Positions 52,045-59,387 of a stretch of 64,000 nt of DNA are shown piece after piece. Position 1 is the first letter of the stretch. The number at the start of each line of letters is the position of its first letter. Origin of the DNA: Burkholderia sp. 9120 (GTDB lineage Bacteria > Pseudomonadota > Gammaproteobacteria > Burkholderiales > Burkholderiaceae); NCBI RefSeq assembly GCF_000745015.1, contig NZ_JQNA01000001.1:682001-746000 (forward strand), in the 5' to 3' direction. The notes beneath the pieces were generated by a model. That model did no database searches. It was not told the origin of the DNA and saw only the letters and a program-made list of their open reading frames with translations. Made by a program: the position numbers and the translations under genes.

Positions 52045-53555
52045 CAGATTCTCTGCGTATGATCTATCCGCTCGACGAGCCGACGACCGAAGACGAAGCC
52101 ATCTCCGATCCGCACGCGGCCGGTGAGCGTGCGCGCACGACGGAATCGGCAGGGTTGTCGGGCGCGGCGGTGCGTGGTGAGGCACGGCTAACGGCGAGTG
52201 CTACACCCGTGGTCGCGGCGACAGCCACGGCGGCGGTCTCGGCGAACGCTGCCGATTCCAATTCCGCTTCCGGCGAGACGCACGACGCGCCGATCGCGCC
52301 GCTGACCATGCCAGCTATCACACGCGCCGCTGCACGGGTTACGCGAACCGTCTGCGATACGCGTCTGGCCGGTCATCTGCGCACGACGCTCGGTATCACA
52401 GAATGGCAAGCGTCGCCGACCGACACGCGCAGCTTCGATGCCTCGTACGTGGACGCCGGTGTCGTCGACCTGACGCTCGCTTCGCCTGACGGCGGCGCAC
52501 CGGTCAGCCTGCATCTGGCGCTCGATCTGCATGCCTATCCGGCGCTGTCGATCGCCGCGTGGCCGGACAGCGACGCGCTGAGCGCGAAGCCACCCGCCGA
52601 TGCCGCTTTGCGCCAGGCCGTGGCGGGCGTCGTGCTGGAGCCATTGCTCGTGCGACTCAATAGCGCCGGTTTCAAGGACGCACGCGTCGCCGATGTGCGC
52701 CGCGGACGTCTCGACACTACGCGTCCGTTGCGCGAGCACATGGCCGGGACTCATGCCGCCCAGCCCGTCGCCGCACCGGTAATCGCGCTGTCGTTCGTGC
52801 TCGCCGGGCGCCACTATCAGGCCGCGCTGCGCGCGCCCACCGCGTGCTACGACCTGCTCGACCGACTACTGCATAGCAACGCTGCGGCGCAGGCTTCGAG
52901 CACCGCTAGCGTCTCCGCCGTCACCGCCAACACCGATCCGCGCACCGCCTTCGCGTCAGACGATCAGCCGCCTTATCCCGCCGTCGATCTCGACGTGCCG
53001 GGCAGCCTGATCCTCGGCGTCAAGCGCCTGCCGGTTGACACGCTGCATGCGCTCGAACCCGGCGACGTGCTGTTGCGCGCCACCTTTCCCTCGCTCGATG
53101 CGGCGCAGTCCGGCACATCGCACAACCTTTCTGCGCCCCGCGCGCGGCTGCGTGCCGTCGCCGCGTGGGGAACCCCCGGGCTCACCCGTGTGTGCGCCGC
53201 TGTGGAAATCGACGGGCAATCGCTCGTCATCGTCAAGGAGCCGAACATGTCAGAAGAGCTGGACCCGGCGAGCGCCGACGCCGGGCTCGCCATCGACGAC
53301 CCCGCCGATCCGATCCGGATCGGTGAGCTCGAGCTGCCCGTGCAGTTCGAGATCGATACGGTGGCACTACCGCTCGCCCAGTTGTCGGCGCTCGGCCCAG
53401 GTTATGTGCTCGAACTGCCCGTCCCTGCGGCAGACGCCCAATTGCGGCTCGTCGCGCATGGCCAGACCATCGGCTATGGCGAGCTGGTGACGGTCGGCGA
53501 GCATCTCGGTATCCGCATCATTCGCATGGCACATAGGCATGGTCCAATTCAGTGA
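52041..53555 (+). CDS. hrcQ: HrcQ (SctQ), T3SS cytoplasmic ring protein
   Basis: 504 residues as called from a GTG overlapping the hpaP stop; an ATG at 52059 is an alternative. The N-terminal part is Ala/Thr-rich. The middle and the C-terminal 75 residues hold SpoA-type domains (IRIGELELPVQFEIDTVALPLAQL, YGELVTVGEHLGIRIIRM). SctQ builds the cytoplasmic sorting platform. An internal in-frame start with strong ribosome site at 53247 would yield the C-terminal SpoA domain separately. The end overlaps hrcR by 17 bases. Ala-rich segments are longer than in family members I recall. Confidence 0.9.
   Translation: MTDSLRMIYPLDEPTTEDEAISDPHAAGERARTTESAGLSGAAVRGEARLTASATPVVAATATAAVSANAADSNSASGETHDAPIAPLTMPAITRAAARVTRTVCDTRLAGHLRTTLGITEWQASPTDTRSFDASYVDAGVVDLTLASPDGGAPVSLHLALDLHAYPALSIAAWPDSDALSAKPPADAALRQAVAGVVLEPLLVRLNSAGFKDARVADVRRGRLDTTRPLREHMAGTHAAQPVAAPVIALSFVLAGRHYQAALRAPTACYDLLDRLLHSNAAAQASSTASVSAVTANTDPRTAFASDDQPPYPAVDLDVPGSLILGVKRLPVDTLHALEPGDVLLRATFPSLDAAQSGTSHNLSAPRARLRAVAAWGTPGLTRVCAAVEIDGQSLVIVKEPNMSEELDPASADAGLAIDDPADPIRIGELELPVQFEIDTVALPLAQLSALGPGYVLELPVPAADAQLRLVAHGQTIGYGELVTVGEHLGIRIIRMAHRHGPIQ
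53235..53249 (+). promoter_or_regulatory. Internal ribosome binding site and ATG within hrcQ (SctQ-C)
   Basis: AAGGAGCCGAACATG: a near-perfect Shine-Dalgarno sequence, six bases, then ATG in frame with hrcQ. It would give a 102-residue product starting MSEELDPASADAG and containing the C-terminal SpoA domain. Yersinia YscQ and Salmonella SpaO are known to make such a product from an internal start. Confidence 0.65.
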
Positions 53556-54189
53556 TATCACCGGGCTGCTGCTGGTCGTCGTTGCGATCAGCCTGCTGCC
53601 TTTCGTTGCAATGGTTGTCACCTCTTACGCGAAGATCGTCGTCGTGCTGGGGCTGTTGCGCAATGCGCTCGGCGTGCAGCAGGTGCCGCCGAACATGGTG
53701 CTCAACGGCATTGCGATTCTCGTCTCCATCTACGTGATGGCGCCGATCGGCATGCTCGCCGCGAAAACGCTCGAAGGCCAGCAACTCGCGACGCAGCCGT
53801 CGCAAGCGCTGATCCAGGCGTTCGGCGCGGCGCGCGAGCCGTTCCGCGCGTTTCTCGTCAAGCACACCAACGAGCGCGAGAAGCGTTTCTTCCTGCGCTC
53901 CGCCTCCGTGGTGTGGCCGAAGGAAGAAGCCGCGCAGATCAAGGAAGACGATCTGATCGTGCTCGCGCCCGCCTTCACGCTGACGGAAATGACCGACGCG
54001 TTCAAGATCGGCTTTCTGCTGTACATCGCGTTTATCGTGATCGATCTGATCATCGCGAACGTGCTGCTCGCGATGGGCCTGAACCAGGTCACGCCGACCA
54101 ACGTCGCGATTCCGTTCAAGCTGCTGCTGTTCGTGGTGATGGACGGCTGGTCGACGCTGATTCACGGCCTCGTGATGTCCTACAAATAG
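53539..54189 (+). CDS. hrcR: HrcR (SctR), T3SS export gate protein
   Basis: 216 residues. PFVAMVVTSYAKIVVVLGLLRNALGVQQVPPNMVLNGIAI and GLNQVTPTNVAIPFKLLLFV are the family signatures of SpaP/YscR/FliP. Four membrane helices. Five copies form the core of the export gate. The start lies inside the end of hrcQ, a 17-base overlap, and hrcS follows 25 bases later. Confidence 0.97.
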   Translation: MVQFSDITGLLLVVVAISLLPFVAMVVTSYAKIVVVLGLLRNALGVQQVPPNMVLNGIAILVSIYVMAPIGMLAAKTLEGQQLATQPSQALIQAFGAAREPFRAFLVKHTNEREKRFFLRSASVVWPKEEAAQIKEDDLIVLAPAFTLTEMTDAFKIGFLLYIAFIVIDLIIANVLLAMGLNQVTPTNVAIPFKLLLFVVMDGWSTLIHGLVMSYK

Positions 54190-54214
54190 CGCGGACCCGT
54201 CTTCGGAGATCAAG

Positions 54215-54478
54215 ATGGAAATCGATTCGCTGATCCGCTTCACGACCGAAGGCATGTTGCTGTGCCTGACCGTGTCGCTGCCGGCGGTGATCGTCGCGGC
54301 CGTGGTCGGCCTCGGCGTGTCGTTCCTGCAGGCGATCACGTCGATGCAGGATCAAACCTTGTCGCACGCGGTCAAGCTGATCGCGGTGACGGTGGTGATC
54401 GTGGTCGCCGCGCCGCTTTCGTGCGCGGCGATTCTGCACTTCGCCAACGAAATGATGCAGGCCGCCGTGCCGCTGTGA
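54215..54478 (+). CDS. hrcS: HrcS (SctS), T3SS export gate protein
   Basis: 87 residues with two membrane helices. PAVIVAAVVGLGVSFLQAITSMQDQTLSHAVKLIAV is the FliQ/YscS signature. It belongs to the HrcRST export gate. CTTCGGAGATCAAG supplies the ribosome site. Confidence 0.97.
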   Translation: MEIDSLIRFTTEGMLLCLTVSLPAVIVAAVVGLGVSFLQAITSMQDQTLSHAVKLIAVTVVIVVAAPLSCAAILHFANEMMQAAVPL

Positions 54479-54536
54479 AGCGGTCCGCGCGGCCCACCCT
54501 GTCCATCCGAGCAGGCCAATTTGCGAGGCGATCGAT

Positions 54537-55622
54537 ATGAGCCGCATCTCTCATCAGGGTAACGACGCGGCTGCGGCGCACGCGCAGCACACTGCGGACG
54601 CGCAGCAGAAATCGGCCAATGCGCAAGGCGCGCGCAACGGCGCGCAGTTCGCGGCGCTGTATCGCGGCACCACCAATTTCACGTATGGGTCGGACGCGCA
54701 GCGCGGACCTTCGGTCAGTTCGGTGCGCGCGAAACGCATGGCCGATCAGTTGGCGCGCAAGCGTCGCGCGTCCAAAAAACAGCGCAGCAATGGCGCCGGT
54801 CTCGACGACGACGGCCCGGACGACGCCGAAGCGAATCACGCTGAAGGCCACAAGGTGAACCGCGACGGCGGTGGACGCGGCGGCGGCGGTGGCCATTCGC
54901 AAGGCGATCACGGCGACGAGCACGGCACCGGCACGGCGCCCGCGATCAAGGCGCGCGGCGATCGCGGCGCGGTGCCTCCGCCGCCGTCCGGCCGGCTCGA
55001 CGCGGTCGCCGCACAGTACGCGCAGCCGGGTCAGGAAGGCGCACGCGCCGCCGCGGTGCGCGACGCTTGGCGCGGCGACATGCTGAGCCTGCGCGAGCAA
55101 CTCGCCGCGAATCCGCAGATGCCGCTCGACGCGCGCGTGCTTGAACAGTCGATCGATCTGCTCGGTGTGCAGCAACGCATCGGCGGTATTTCGGCGGCGC
55201 TGCCGGGGGCGAATTCCGGCGTGGCCGCATTGCGCGAGCATGCGGGCGGAGCGGGCGCGCAGGGGGTGACGCGGCTGCCGCCGCCTGAGCGCGTGCAGCG
55301 CTTCAACCTGCTGTTTCCGTTGTTGTGGCTGCATGCGGATAAACCTGCCACGGCGACGCAACGCGGACGGTCGATCGATACGTTGTGCGGGCTGCGCGGT
55401 GGTGTGCTTGGGCGGACGATTGGCGGGGCGGCGGGTGCCGCTGGTGCTTCGGGTGCAGCCGGTGCCTCTGGTGCAGCCGGTGCCTCTGGTGCAGCCGGTG
55501 CCTCTGGTTCATCCAGCACATCCGGCGCGCCGGGCGCAGCCGACCGGTCCGCCACCGACAGCAACGCATCCAGCATTGCCCCGCCGTCCCCGCGCCGCGC
55601 CTTTCCAGGCGGCCGCCGCTAG
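54537..55622 (+). CDS. hpaA: HpaA, Hrp-associated secreted control protein
   Basis: 361 residues. Position between hrcS and hrcD is that of hpaA in Xanthomonas. A basic cluster (ARKRRASKKQR, near residue 80) looks like a nuclear localisation signal, as in HpaA. A Gly/His/Asp-rich linker, a helical core (AAVRDAWRGDMLSLREQLA, RVLEQSIDLLGVQQRIGG) with FNLLFPLLWLHADKP, and a collagen-like Gly-Ala-Ala-Gly-Ala-Ser repeat at the C-terminus follow. HpaA is a secreted regulator that modulates HpaB-dependent export. Similarity is mainly positional. GCGAGGCGATCGAT gives the ribosome site. Confidence 0.78.
   Translation: MSRISHQGNDAAAAHAQHTADAQQKSANAQGARNGAQFAALYRGTTNFTYGSDAQRGPSVSSVRAKRMADQLARKRRASKKQRSNGAGLDDDGPDDAEANHAEGHKVNRDGGGRGGGGGHSQGDHGDEHGTGTAPAIKARGDRGAVPPPPSGRLDAVAAQYAQPGQEGARAAAVRDAWRGDMLSLREQLAANPQMPLDARVLEQSIDLLGVQQRIGGISAALPGANSGVAALREHAGGAGAQGVTRLPPPERVQRFNLLFPLLWLHADKPATATQRGRSIDTLCGLRGGVLGRTIGGAAGAAGASGAAGASGAAGASGAAGASGSSSTSGAPGAADRSATDSNASSIAPPSPRRAFPGGRR
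55431..55508 (+). repeat. 18-bp in-frame repeat in hpaA
   Basis: About four units related to GGTGCAGCCGGTGCCTCT encode Gly-Ala-Ala-Gly-Ala-Ser repeats near the HpaA C-terminus. The last units are nearly identical, so copy number could vary between strains. Confidence 0.85.
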
Positions 55623-55638
55623 CCGTTTGCGGCGCGGC

Positions 55639-55700
55639 TTCGCATCCCATGCGGCGCCTTCGCATCCTCCCGGCGGCACGCCACATCGCGCGGCTACATT
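55639..55700 (+). promoter_or_regulatory. PIP box and -10 of the hrcD operon
   Basis: TTCGC-N15-TTCGC (55639-55663), then after 31 bases TACATT (55695-55700). It lies in the 155-base gap between hpaA and hrcD, so hrcD-hrpD6 and the genes after them have their own Hrp promoter. Confidence 0.82.
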
Positions 55701-55777
55701 AAAGACGATCGAGCCGGCCGAGCCGCGCAACCCGCGCGCTCCTCCGGCGTCCCTCCCACCCACCCTGTGCGAGCACG

Positions 55778-57070
55778 ATGAAACTGCTGCGGATACTGAC
55801 GGGCGTTCACGCGGGAGCGCAGTTGCAGCTCACGCCGGGCACGCATCGCGTCGGCGCCGACGACGATGCCGACATCCGCCTCACCGACTGGCGCGGCGCG
55901 GATGCGCTGCTGCACGTCGACGCGAGCGGCGTGGTCAGCGCGCAGCGCGTCACCGTCTCTGAAGCGCAGTTGGCAACGACTGCGGACGGCCAGGCCACCG
56001 CGCCGCTTGCGGGCGAGGAAGTAGTGCTGCTGGTGGACTTCGTGCCGATGCAATTCGACGACATGATCCTCTGCATCGGCGCGGACGACGCGGCATGGCC
56101 ATCCGATCTCGACCTGCTGTCGATGTTGCTGGCGCGTCCCGCCGAAGCGCGTTTCGCGGCCGAACGCAAGAAGCGACGCCGTTACGTGGGCGCCGTGGCG
56201 GCGTGCTTCGTGCTCGGTATCGTGATCGTCGCGGGCTCGCTGCTGACCACCACGCAGATGAGCCGCGCCGCCCTGCCGCGCAATGCCGACGACCGCGCGC
56301 AACGCGTTAGCGAGGCGCTGGCCGCGGCCCATCTGAGCGGCCTGCAGGCGCACGCGGTCGGCAGCACGGTGGTGGTCACCGGCATGGTCACGAGCCCCGC
56401 CGACGACGACGCCGTGCGCACCCTGCTGGCGCGCATCGCGCCGAGCGGCATGGCGCGCAACTACGACGTCGCGCAGAACGACGCGCGCAGCATCGAGGAT
56501 TCATTGGGCGTGGCGGGCGCGCATGTCCGCTATCTCGGCGACGGCAACTTCGCGATCACCGGCGCCGTCAGCAGCCGCGCCGATCTCGACGCCGCGCTCG
56601 CGCGAGTGCGCGCCGATCTGGATCCGAACGTGAAAAACATCGTGGTGCAGGTGGCGGAAAACGGCAACGTCGTCGCGGGCAGCGCGGCGCCCGCGTCGTA
56701 TTCCGAAATGATTTCCTCCGACGACGTCCGCTACGCGCAGACACCGGACGGCGTCAAACATATTTACGCCGTCGACCCGCCCGCGTCGGATAGCGAGGCG
56801 AATGTGGGCGGTGCGGCGACGGCGAATGTCAATGTGAATGCGAGCGCGAATGCCAACGCCAACGCGAGCGTCAATAAAAGCGCCAATGCCAACGCGGCGC
56901 TGAACGGCAAGGCCAACCCGAACAACACCGCCAACGTCGCGAACACAACAAACACCACCAACACCGCAATCGTCGACAACGATACCGTCACCCGCAGCGC
57001 GGCCGGCGTCGTGCCGCTGCCGAACCCCGCGACATTGCCATCGGCTCAACCCCACGGTCCGGCAAGCTGA
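55778..57070 (+). CDS. hrcD: HrcD/HrpD5 (SctD), T3SS inner membrane ring protein
   Basis: 430 residues. An N-terminal FHA-like domain (LRILTGVHAGAQLQLTPGTHRVGADDDADIRL) faces the cytoplasm, a single transmembrane helix (YVGAVAACFVLGIVIVAGSLL, about 131-152) follows, then two periplasmic ring-building domains (VVVTGMVTSPADDDAV, YLGDGNFAITGAVSSRADLDAAL). This is SctD. An unusual Asn/Ala/Thr-rich tail runs from about residue 348 to 410. The gene sits 78 bases beyond the -10 element. Confidence 0.93.
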   Translation: MKLLRILTGVHAGAQLQLTPGTHRVGADDDADIRLTDWRGADALLHVDASGVVSAQRVTVSEAQLATTADGQATAPLAGEEVVLLVDFVPMQFDDMILCIGADDAAWPSDLDLLSMLLARPAEARFAAERKKRRRYVGAVAACFVLGIVIVAGSLLTTTQMSRAALPRNADDRAQRVSEALAAAHLSGLQAHAVGSTVVVTGMVTSPADDDAVRTLLARIAPSGMARNYDVAQNDARSIEDSLGVAGAHVRYLGDGNFAITGAVSSRADLDAALARVRADLDPNVKNIVVQVAENGNVVAGSAAPASYSEMISSDDVRYAQTPDGVKHIYAVDPPASDSEANVGGAATANVNVNASANANANASVNKSANANAALNGKANPNNTANVANTTNTTNTAIVDNDTVTRSAAGVVPLPNPATLPSAQPHGPAS

Positions 57071-57121
57071 CCCTGAGGTGACCCCTCAACCGCCCTTGCC
57101 CCGTTCAATCAGGAGATCGAC

Positions 57122-57370
57122 ATGTACGAGCAGCTCGAAGCCCACGCCAGCGAATTCAACGATTTGCAGAAGACCCTCGCCGATCCGGCCGGCGCGCCGA
57201 CCGTGGACGCGATTCGCCAGTCGCTCGAAGCGACCGCGCAGCGGATCAGCGACACGCAGGGCGCCACCGACCTCGATCGCAACAATCTGGCCAAGCTGTA
57301 TCGCGGCTTTCTCGCTGCGTCGCGCGTGATCGCGCGGCTGCAGGAAAAACAGGCCGGCGCGCACGCCTGA
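57122..57370 (+). CDS. hrpD6: HrpD6-like T3SS protein
   Basis: 82 residues, helical, without signal peptide. MYEQLEAHASEFNDLQKTLADPAG and KLYRGFLAASRVIARLQEK match the small HrpD6 protein that follows hrpD5 in Xanthomonas. HrpD6 there affects expression and secretion of Hrp proteins; the mechanism is not settled. AGGAGATCGAC gives a good ribosome site. It follows hrcD by 51 bases. Confidence 0.82.
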   Translation: MYEQLEAHASEFNDLQKTLADPAGAPTVDAIRQSLEATAQRISDTQGATDLDRNNLAKLYRGFLAASRVIARLQEKQAGAHA

Positions 57371-57538
57371 CACGGCGGCGCAATGGCTCACCGACTCACC
57401 GACGCACCGGTACAGCAGCGGCCGGCGCGACGGGCAACGCGCTTGTCGCGGCGGCATGGCTCTCCTGAGCAGCCGACGCGACGGCAGGTCTCGATGTAGG
57501 CCACTCCCACTCTTTATCCCTAGTCACTGGAGGTTCTT

Positions 57539-57706
57539 ATGTCCGTAGGAAGCGCAGGCGGAATGATGGCTGGTCTCACGCAGGAAATGGACCAGATGAC
57601 GATGCAGTCCGCCCAACTGCAAGTTGAGCAGAGCATGTATTCATCGGTGGCGAACATTGCGAAGAGCGGTGCGAGCAACGTCAAGGATGCGTCGCGCGGC
57701 AGTTAA
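57539..57706 (+). CDS. 55-residue pilin-like small protein, candidate Hrp pilus/needle subunit
   Basis: ATG at 57539 follows CTGGAGGTTCTT, a strong ribosome site, 168 bases after hrpD6. The product (MSVGSAGGMMAGLTQEMDQM...KSGASNVKDASRGS) is Met/Gln/Ser-rich, without Cys or signal peptide, and wholly helical, as expected of SctF/HrpA/HrpY-type pilins. In Xanthomonas hrpE, the pilin gene, lies at this place. It is shorter than known Hrp pilins (about 80-115 residues), so the identity is not certain. Residues 26-54 are 11 of 29 identical to the C-terminus of the 58480-58959 product. Confidence 0.58.
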   Translation: MSVGSAGGMMAGLTQEMDQMTMQSAQLQVEQSMYSSVANIAKSGASNVKDASRGS

Positions 57707-57783
57707 GCGTCGCTGACGCGGGCCGCTCGCCGACGGCGGCGGTTCGCATGCGGCCGGTCCCGTTTCTGTTTTTGCTTACGACG

Positions 57784-57870
57784 GGCGCCGGCTGTGTCTT
57801 TTGCGCGTTTGTGTCTTTTGCGCGTTTGTGTTTTTTCGCCTTTGCGTTTTTTCGCTTTTTTGCCGGCGCC
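57784..57870 (+). repeat. T-rich tandem array flanked by a perfect inverted repeat
   Basis: GGCGCCGGC (57784-57792) and its exact reverse complement GCCGGCGCC (57862-57870) enclose about 70 bases of 17-base units TGTGTCTTTTGCGCGTT and degenerate versions with TTTTTTCGC. The array is far more T-rich than its surroundings. It lies in the 227-base spacer between the pilin candidate and hpaB. It may be a terminator, attenuator or structured leader for hpaB. Confidence 0.8.
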
Positions 57871-57933
57871 GCGACGCGGTTTGCCGGGGCATCCGGTTGA
57901 GCCGCGCGCGCAACCGCCAAGCAGGATACGAGG

Positions 57934-58389
57934 ATGAGCAGCGAGCGTTACACCAGCCTGATCACGGATCTGTGCGCGGTCGTCGGTCTCGGCGACGCGG
58001 ACCATGTGCTGCGCTCACGCTCGATCGAAGTTGAAGGCTTCGACGTGCGGCTCGATTATTTCGAGCGCGACCTCGACGCGATGTACGCAAACTTCCATTT
58101 CGGCACGGTCACCGCCGGGCGCACGCTCGTCGTATTCCGGCTGATGCTTGAAGCTAACCTGCTGATCTATGCGCAGGACCAGGCGCAACTGGGACTCGAC
58201 ACGGACACCGGCGGCGTCGTGCTGGTGCTACGGCTACCGTTCTCCGACGACCTCGACGGCAACGCGCTCGCCGATCTGCTCGCGCACTACGCGGAACACG
58301 GCCGCTACTGGCGGCAAAACATCGTGGAATCGAGCGACGAGATGTTCGAGGGAATCGCGTCGGGGGAGTTTTTCTGGCTGCGGGCTTAG
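57934..58389 (+). CDS. hpaB: HpaB-like T3SS effector chaperone (CesT/Tir family)
   Basis: 151 residues, acidic, with the CesT-like layout: SLITDLCAVVGLGDADHVLRS, VRLDYFERDLDAMYANFHFG and LVVFRLMLEANLLIYAQDQ. Type III chaperones of this class are small, acidic dimers that bind N-terminal effector signals. The position in the hrp region and length point to HpaB, the general exit-control chaperone of Xanthomonas. HpaA would be its secreted partner. ATG at 57934 follows GATACGAGG. Confidence 0.85.
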   Translation: MSSERYTSLITDLCAVVGLGDADHVLRSRSIEVEGFDVRLDYFERDLDAMYANFHFGTVTAGRTLVVFRLMLEANLLIYAQDQAQLGLDTDTGGVVLVLRLPFSDDLDGNALADLLAHYAEHGRYWRQNIVESSDEMFEGIASGEFFWLRA

Positions 58390-58479
58390 TGTTCTGAGTG
58401 CGGGCCTGGCGTTCTTGCTGCAGCCCGGCTGTTCCGGCTGCGGGCCTGGCGGCACGCGCAGCGGACCCTGACGCGCACG

Positions 58480-58959
58480 TCAGCCCTTCGACGCCTCTTC
58501 GATATTGCGTGCGCCCTGCTTCATCAACTCCGCGATCTGGTTGACCGCCGCCTGCTCCAGTTGCATCACGCCACCGAGCACGTTCAAACCCGCCTCTGCC
58601 ATCCCCGTGACGCCGTTCGCCGTATTAGCCGCGCCTTGCGAAAACGCGCCCAGACGGCCGGCGCGCCCTTGCATCCCGGCCGCGAGTTTCTGCGGCATAG
58701 CGGCCGCGGCGGAGGTGGCAGCCGTCGCCGCCGAAGACACCTTGGCCGCGAACGACGCGCGCGTGCCCTTGCCCGCCGCCGCCGCCGTTGCGCTACCGCC
58801 GTTGCCGGTCAGCGCGTTCAGCTTGGCATCCGCTTGCGGACCGGCGTGCGGCGCACCGCCGGCCGCCTGTCCACTGTCTGCCGCGGGCGATGGCGAAGTA
58901 TGGGATTCGGTGAGCGGCAGCGCGCCACTGGAACGTCCGATCGAGGGGGAATTCGGCAT
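58480..58959 (-). CDS. Ala/Gly-rich Hrp-regulated protein, candidate T3SS substrate
   Basis: 159 residues with no Cys and no signal peptide. A Ser/Pro-rich start (MPNSPSIGRSSGALPL) and a long disordered Ala/Gly/Thr region end in an amphipathic helix VMQLEQAAVNQIAELMKQGARNIEEASKG. That helix resembles the C-terminus of the 55-residue pilin candidate at 57539. The ATG at 58959 has AGGAG nine bases before it; upstream in-frame codons from 59016 lack a ribosome site. A triple-half-site PIP promoter lies upstream, so it is almost certainly an Hrp-regulon gene. It may be an accessory pilin, rod or translocon component, or an effector. Confidence 0.65.
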   Translation of the reverse strand: MPNSPSIGRSSGALPLTESHTSPSPAADSGQAAGGAPHAGPQADAKLNALTGNGGSATAAAAGKGTRASFAAKVSSAATAATSAAAAMPQKLAAGMQGRAGRLGAFSQGAANTANGVTGMAEAGLNVLGGVMQLEQAAVNQIAELMKQGARNIEEASKG

Positions 58960-59038
58960 GGTGCGGGCTCCTGGTGTAAATGTGCGCCGCACGAGCGAAG
59001 CACAGGACAACGGCATCGAAGAACGGGCGTCCTGATCG

Positions 59039-59099
59039 ACCTTACAACCCGCATGCGAAACCTGCCGGCGCGATGCGAACCCGTGTGCGCGGATGCGAA
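59039..59099 (-). promoter_or_regulatory. Triple-half-site PIP box of the 58480-58959 gene
   Basis: On the minus strand three TTCGC half-sites, at 59099-59095, 59079-59075 and 59059-59055, are each separated by exactly 15 bases, giving two overlapping PIP boxes. TAAGGT (59044-59039) fits YANNNT 30 bases after the upstream box. The gene starts 80 bases further on. Confidence 0.75.
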
Positions 59100-59162
59100 G
59101 CGCAACGCGGCATCAGCCATCGACCATCGACCCTCGCCGAGCCGACGCGGCACGCGGCGTTG

Positions 59163-59250
59163 GCGCTCGGTTAGCGCTCGGTTAGCGCTCGGTTAGCGCT
59201 CGGTCGGCGCTCGGTTAGCGCTCGGTCGGCGCTCAGTTGGCGCTCAGTTG
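59163..59250. repeat. 11-bp tandem repeat, 8 units
   Basis: Eight units of GCGCTCGGTTA and variants (GCGCTCGGTCG, GCGCTCAGTTG) lie between the two divergent PIP promoters of the 58959 and 59388 genes. Confidence 0.9.
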
Positions 59251-59292
59251 GCGCGCTCCTGGCAATCCCAGCGCCTCCACCACCAACCCGTG

Positions 59293-59354
59293 TTCGCACG
59301 TCTTTACACCGGTTCGCGGCCGGTCGTGCGAGGGTCATACGGCAACGGCACACT
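59293..59354 (+). promoter_or_regulatory. PIP box and -10 of the acetyltransferase gene
   Basis: TTCGC-N15-TTCGC (59293-59317), then after 31 bases CACACT (59349-59354), matching YANNNT. The acetyltransferase ATG is 34 bases further, behind a GGAG ribosome site. Confidence 0.75.
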
Positions 59355-59387
59355 GCGGGGACTCGTCGCTCAATCGGAGTCCGACTC

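Noticed and set aside
57743..57768. Possible PIP-like site (TTCGC then TTTCT or TTCTG) before hpaB
   Set aside because: Spacing and second half-site do not fit, and no -10 element is at the right distance.
57837..57855. TTCGC pair in the T-rich array before hpaB
   Set aside because: The spacer is 11 bases, not 15; the pair is a by-product of the repeat.
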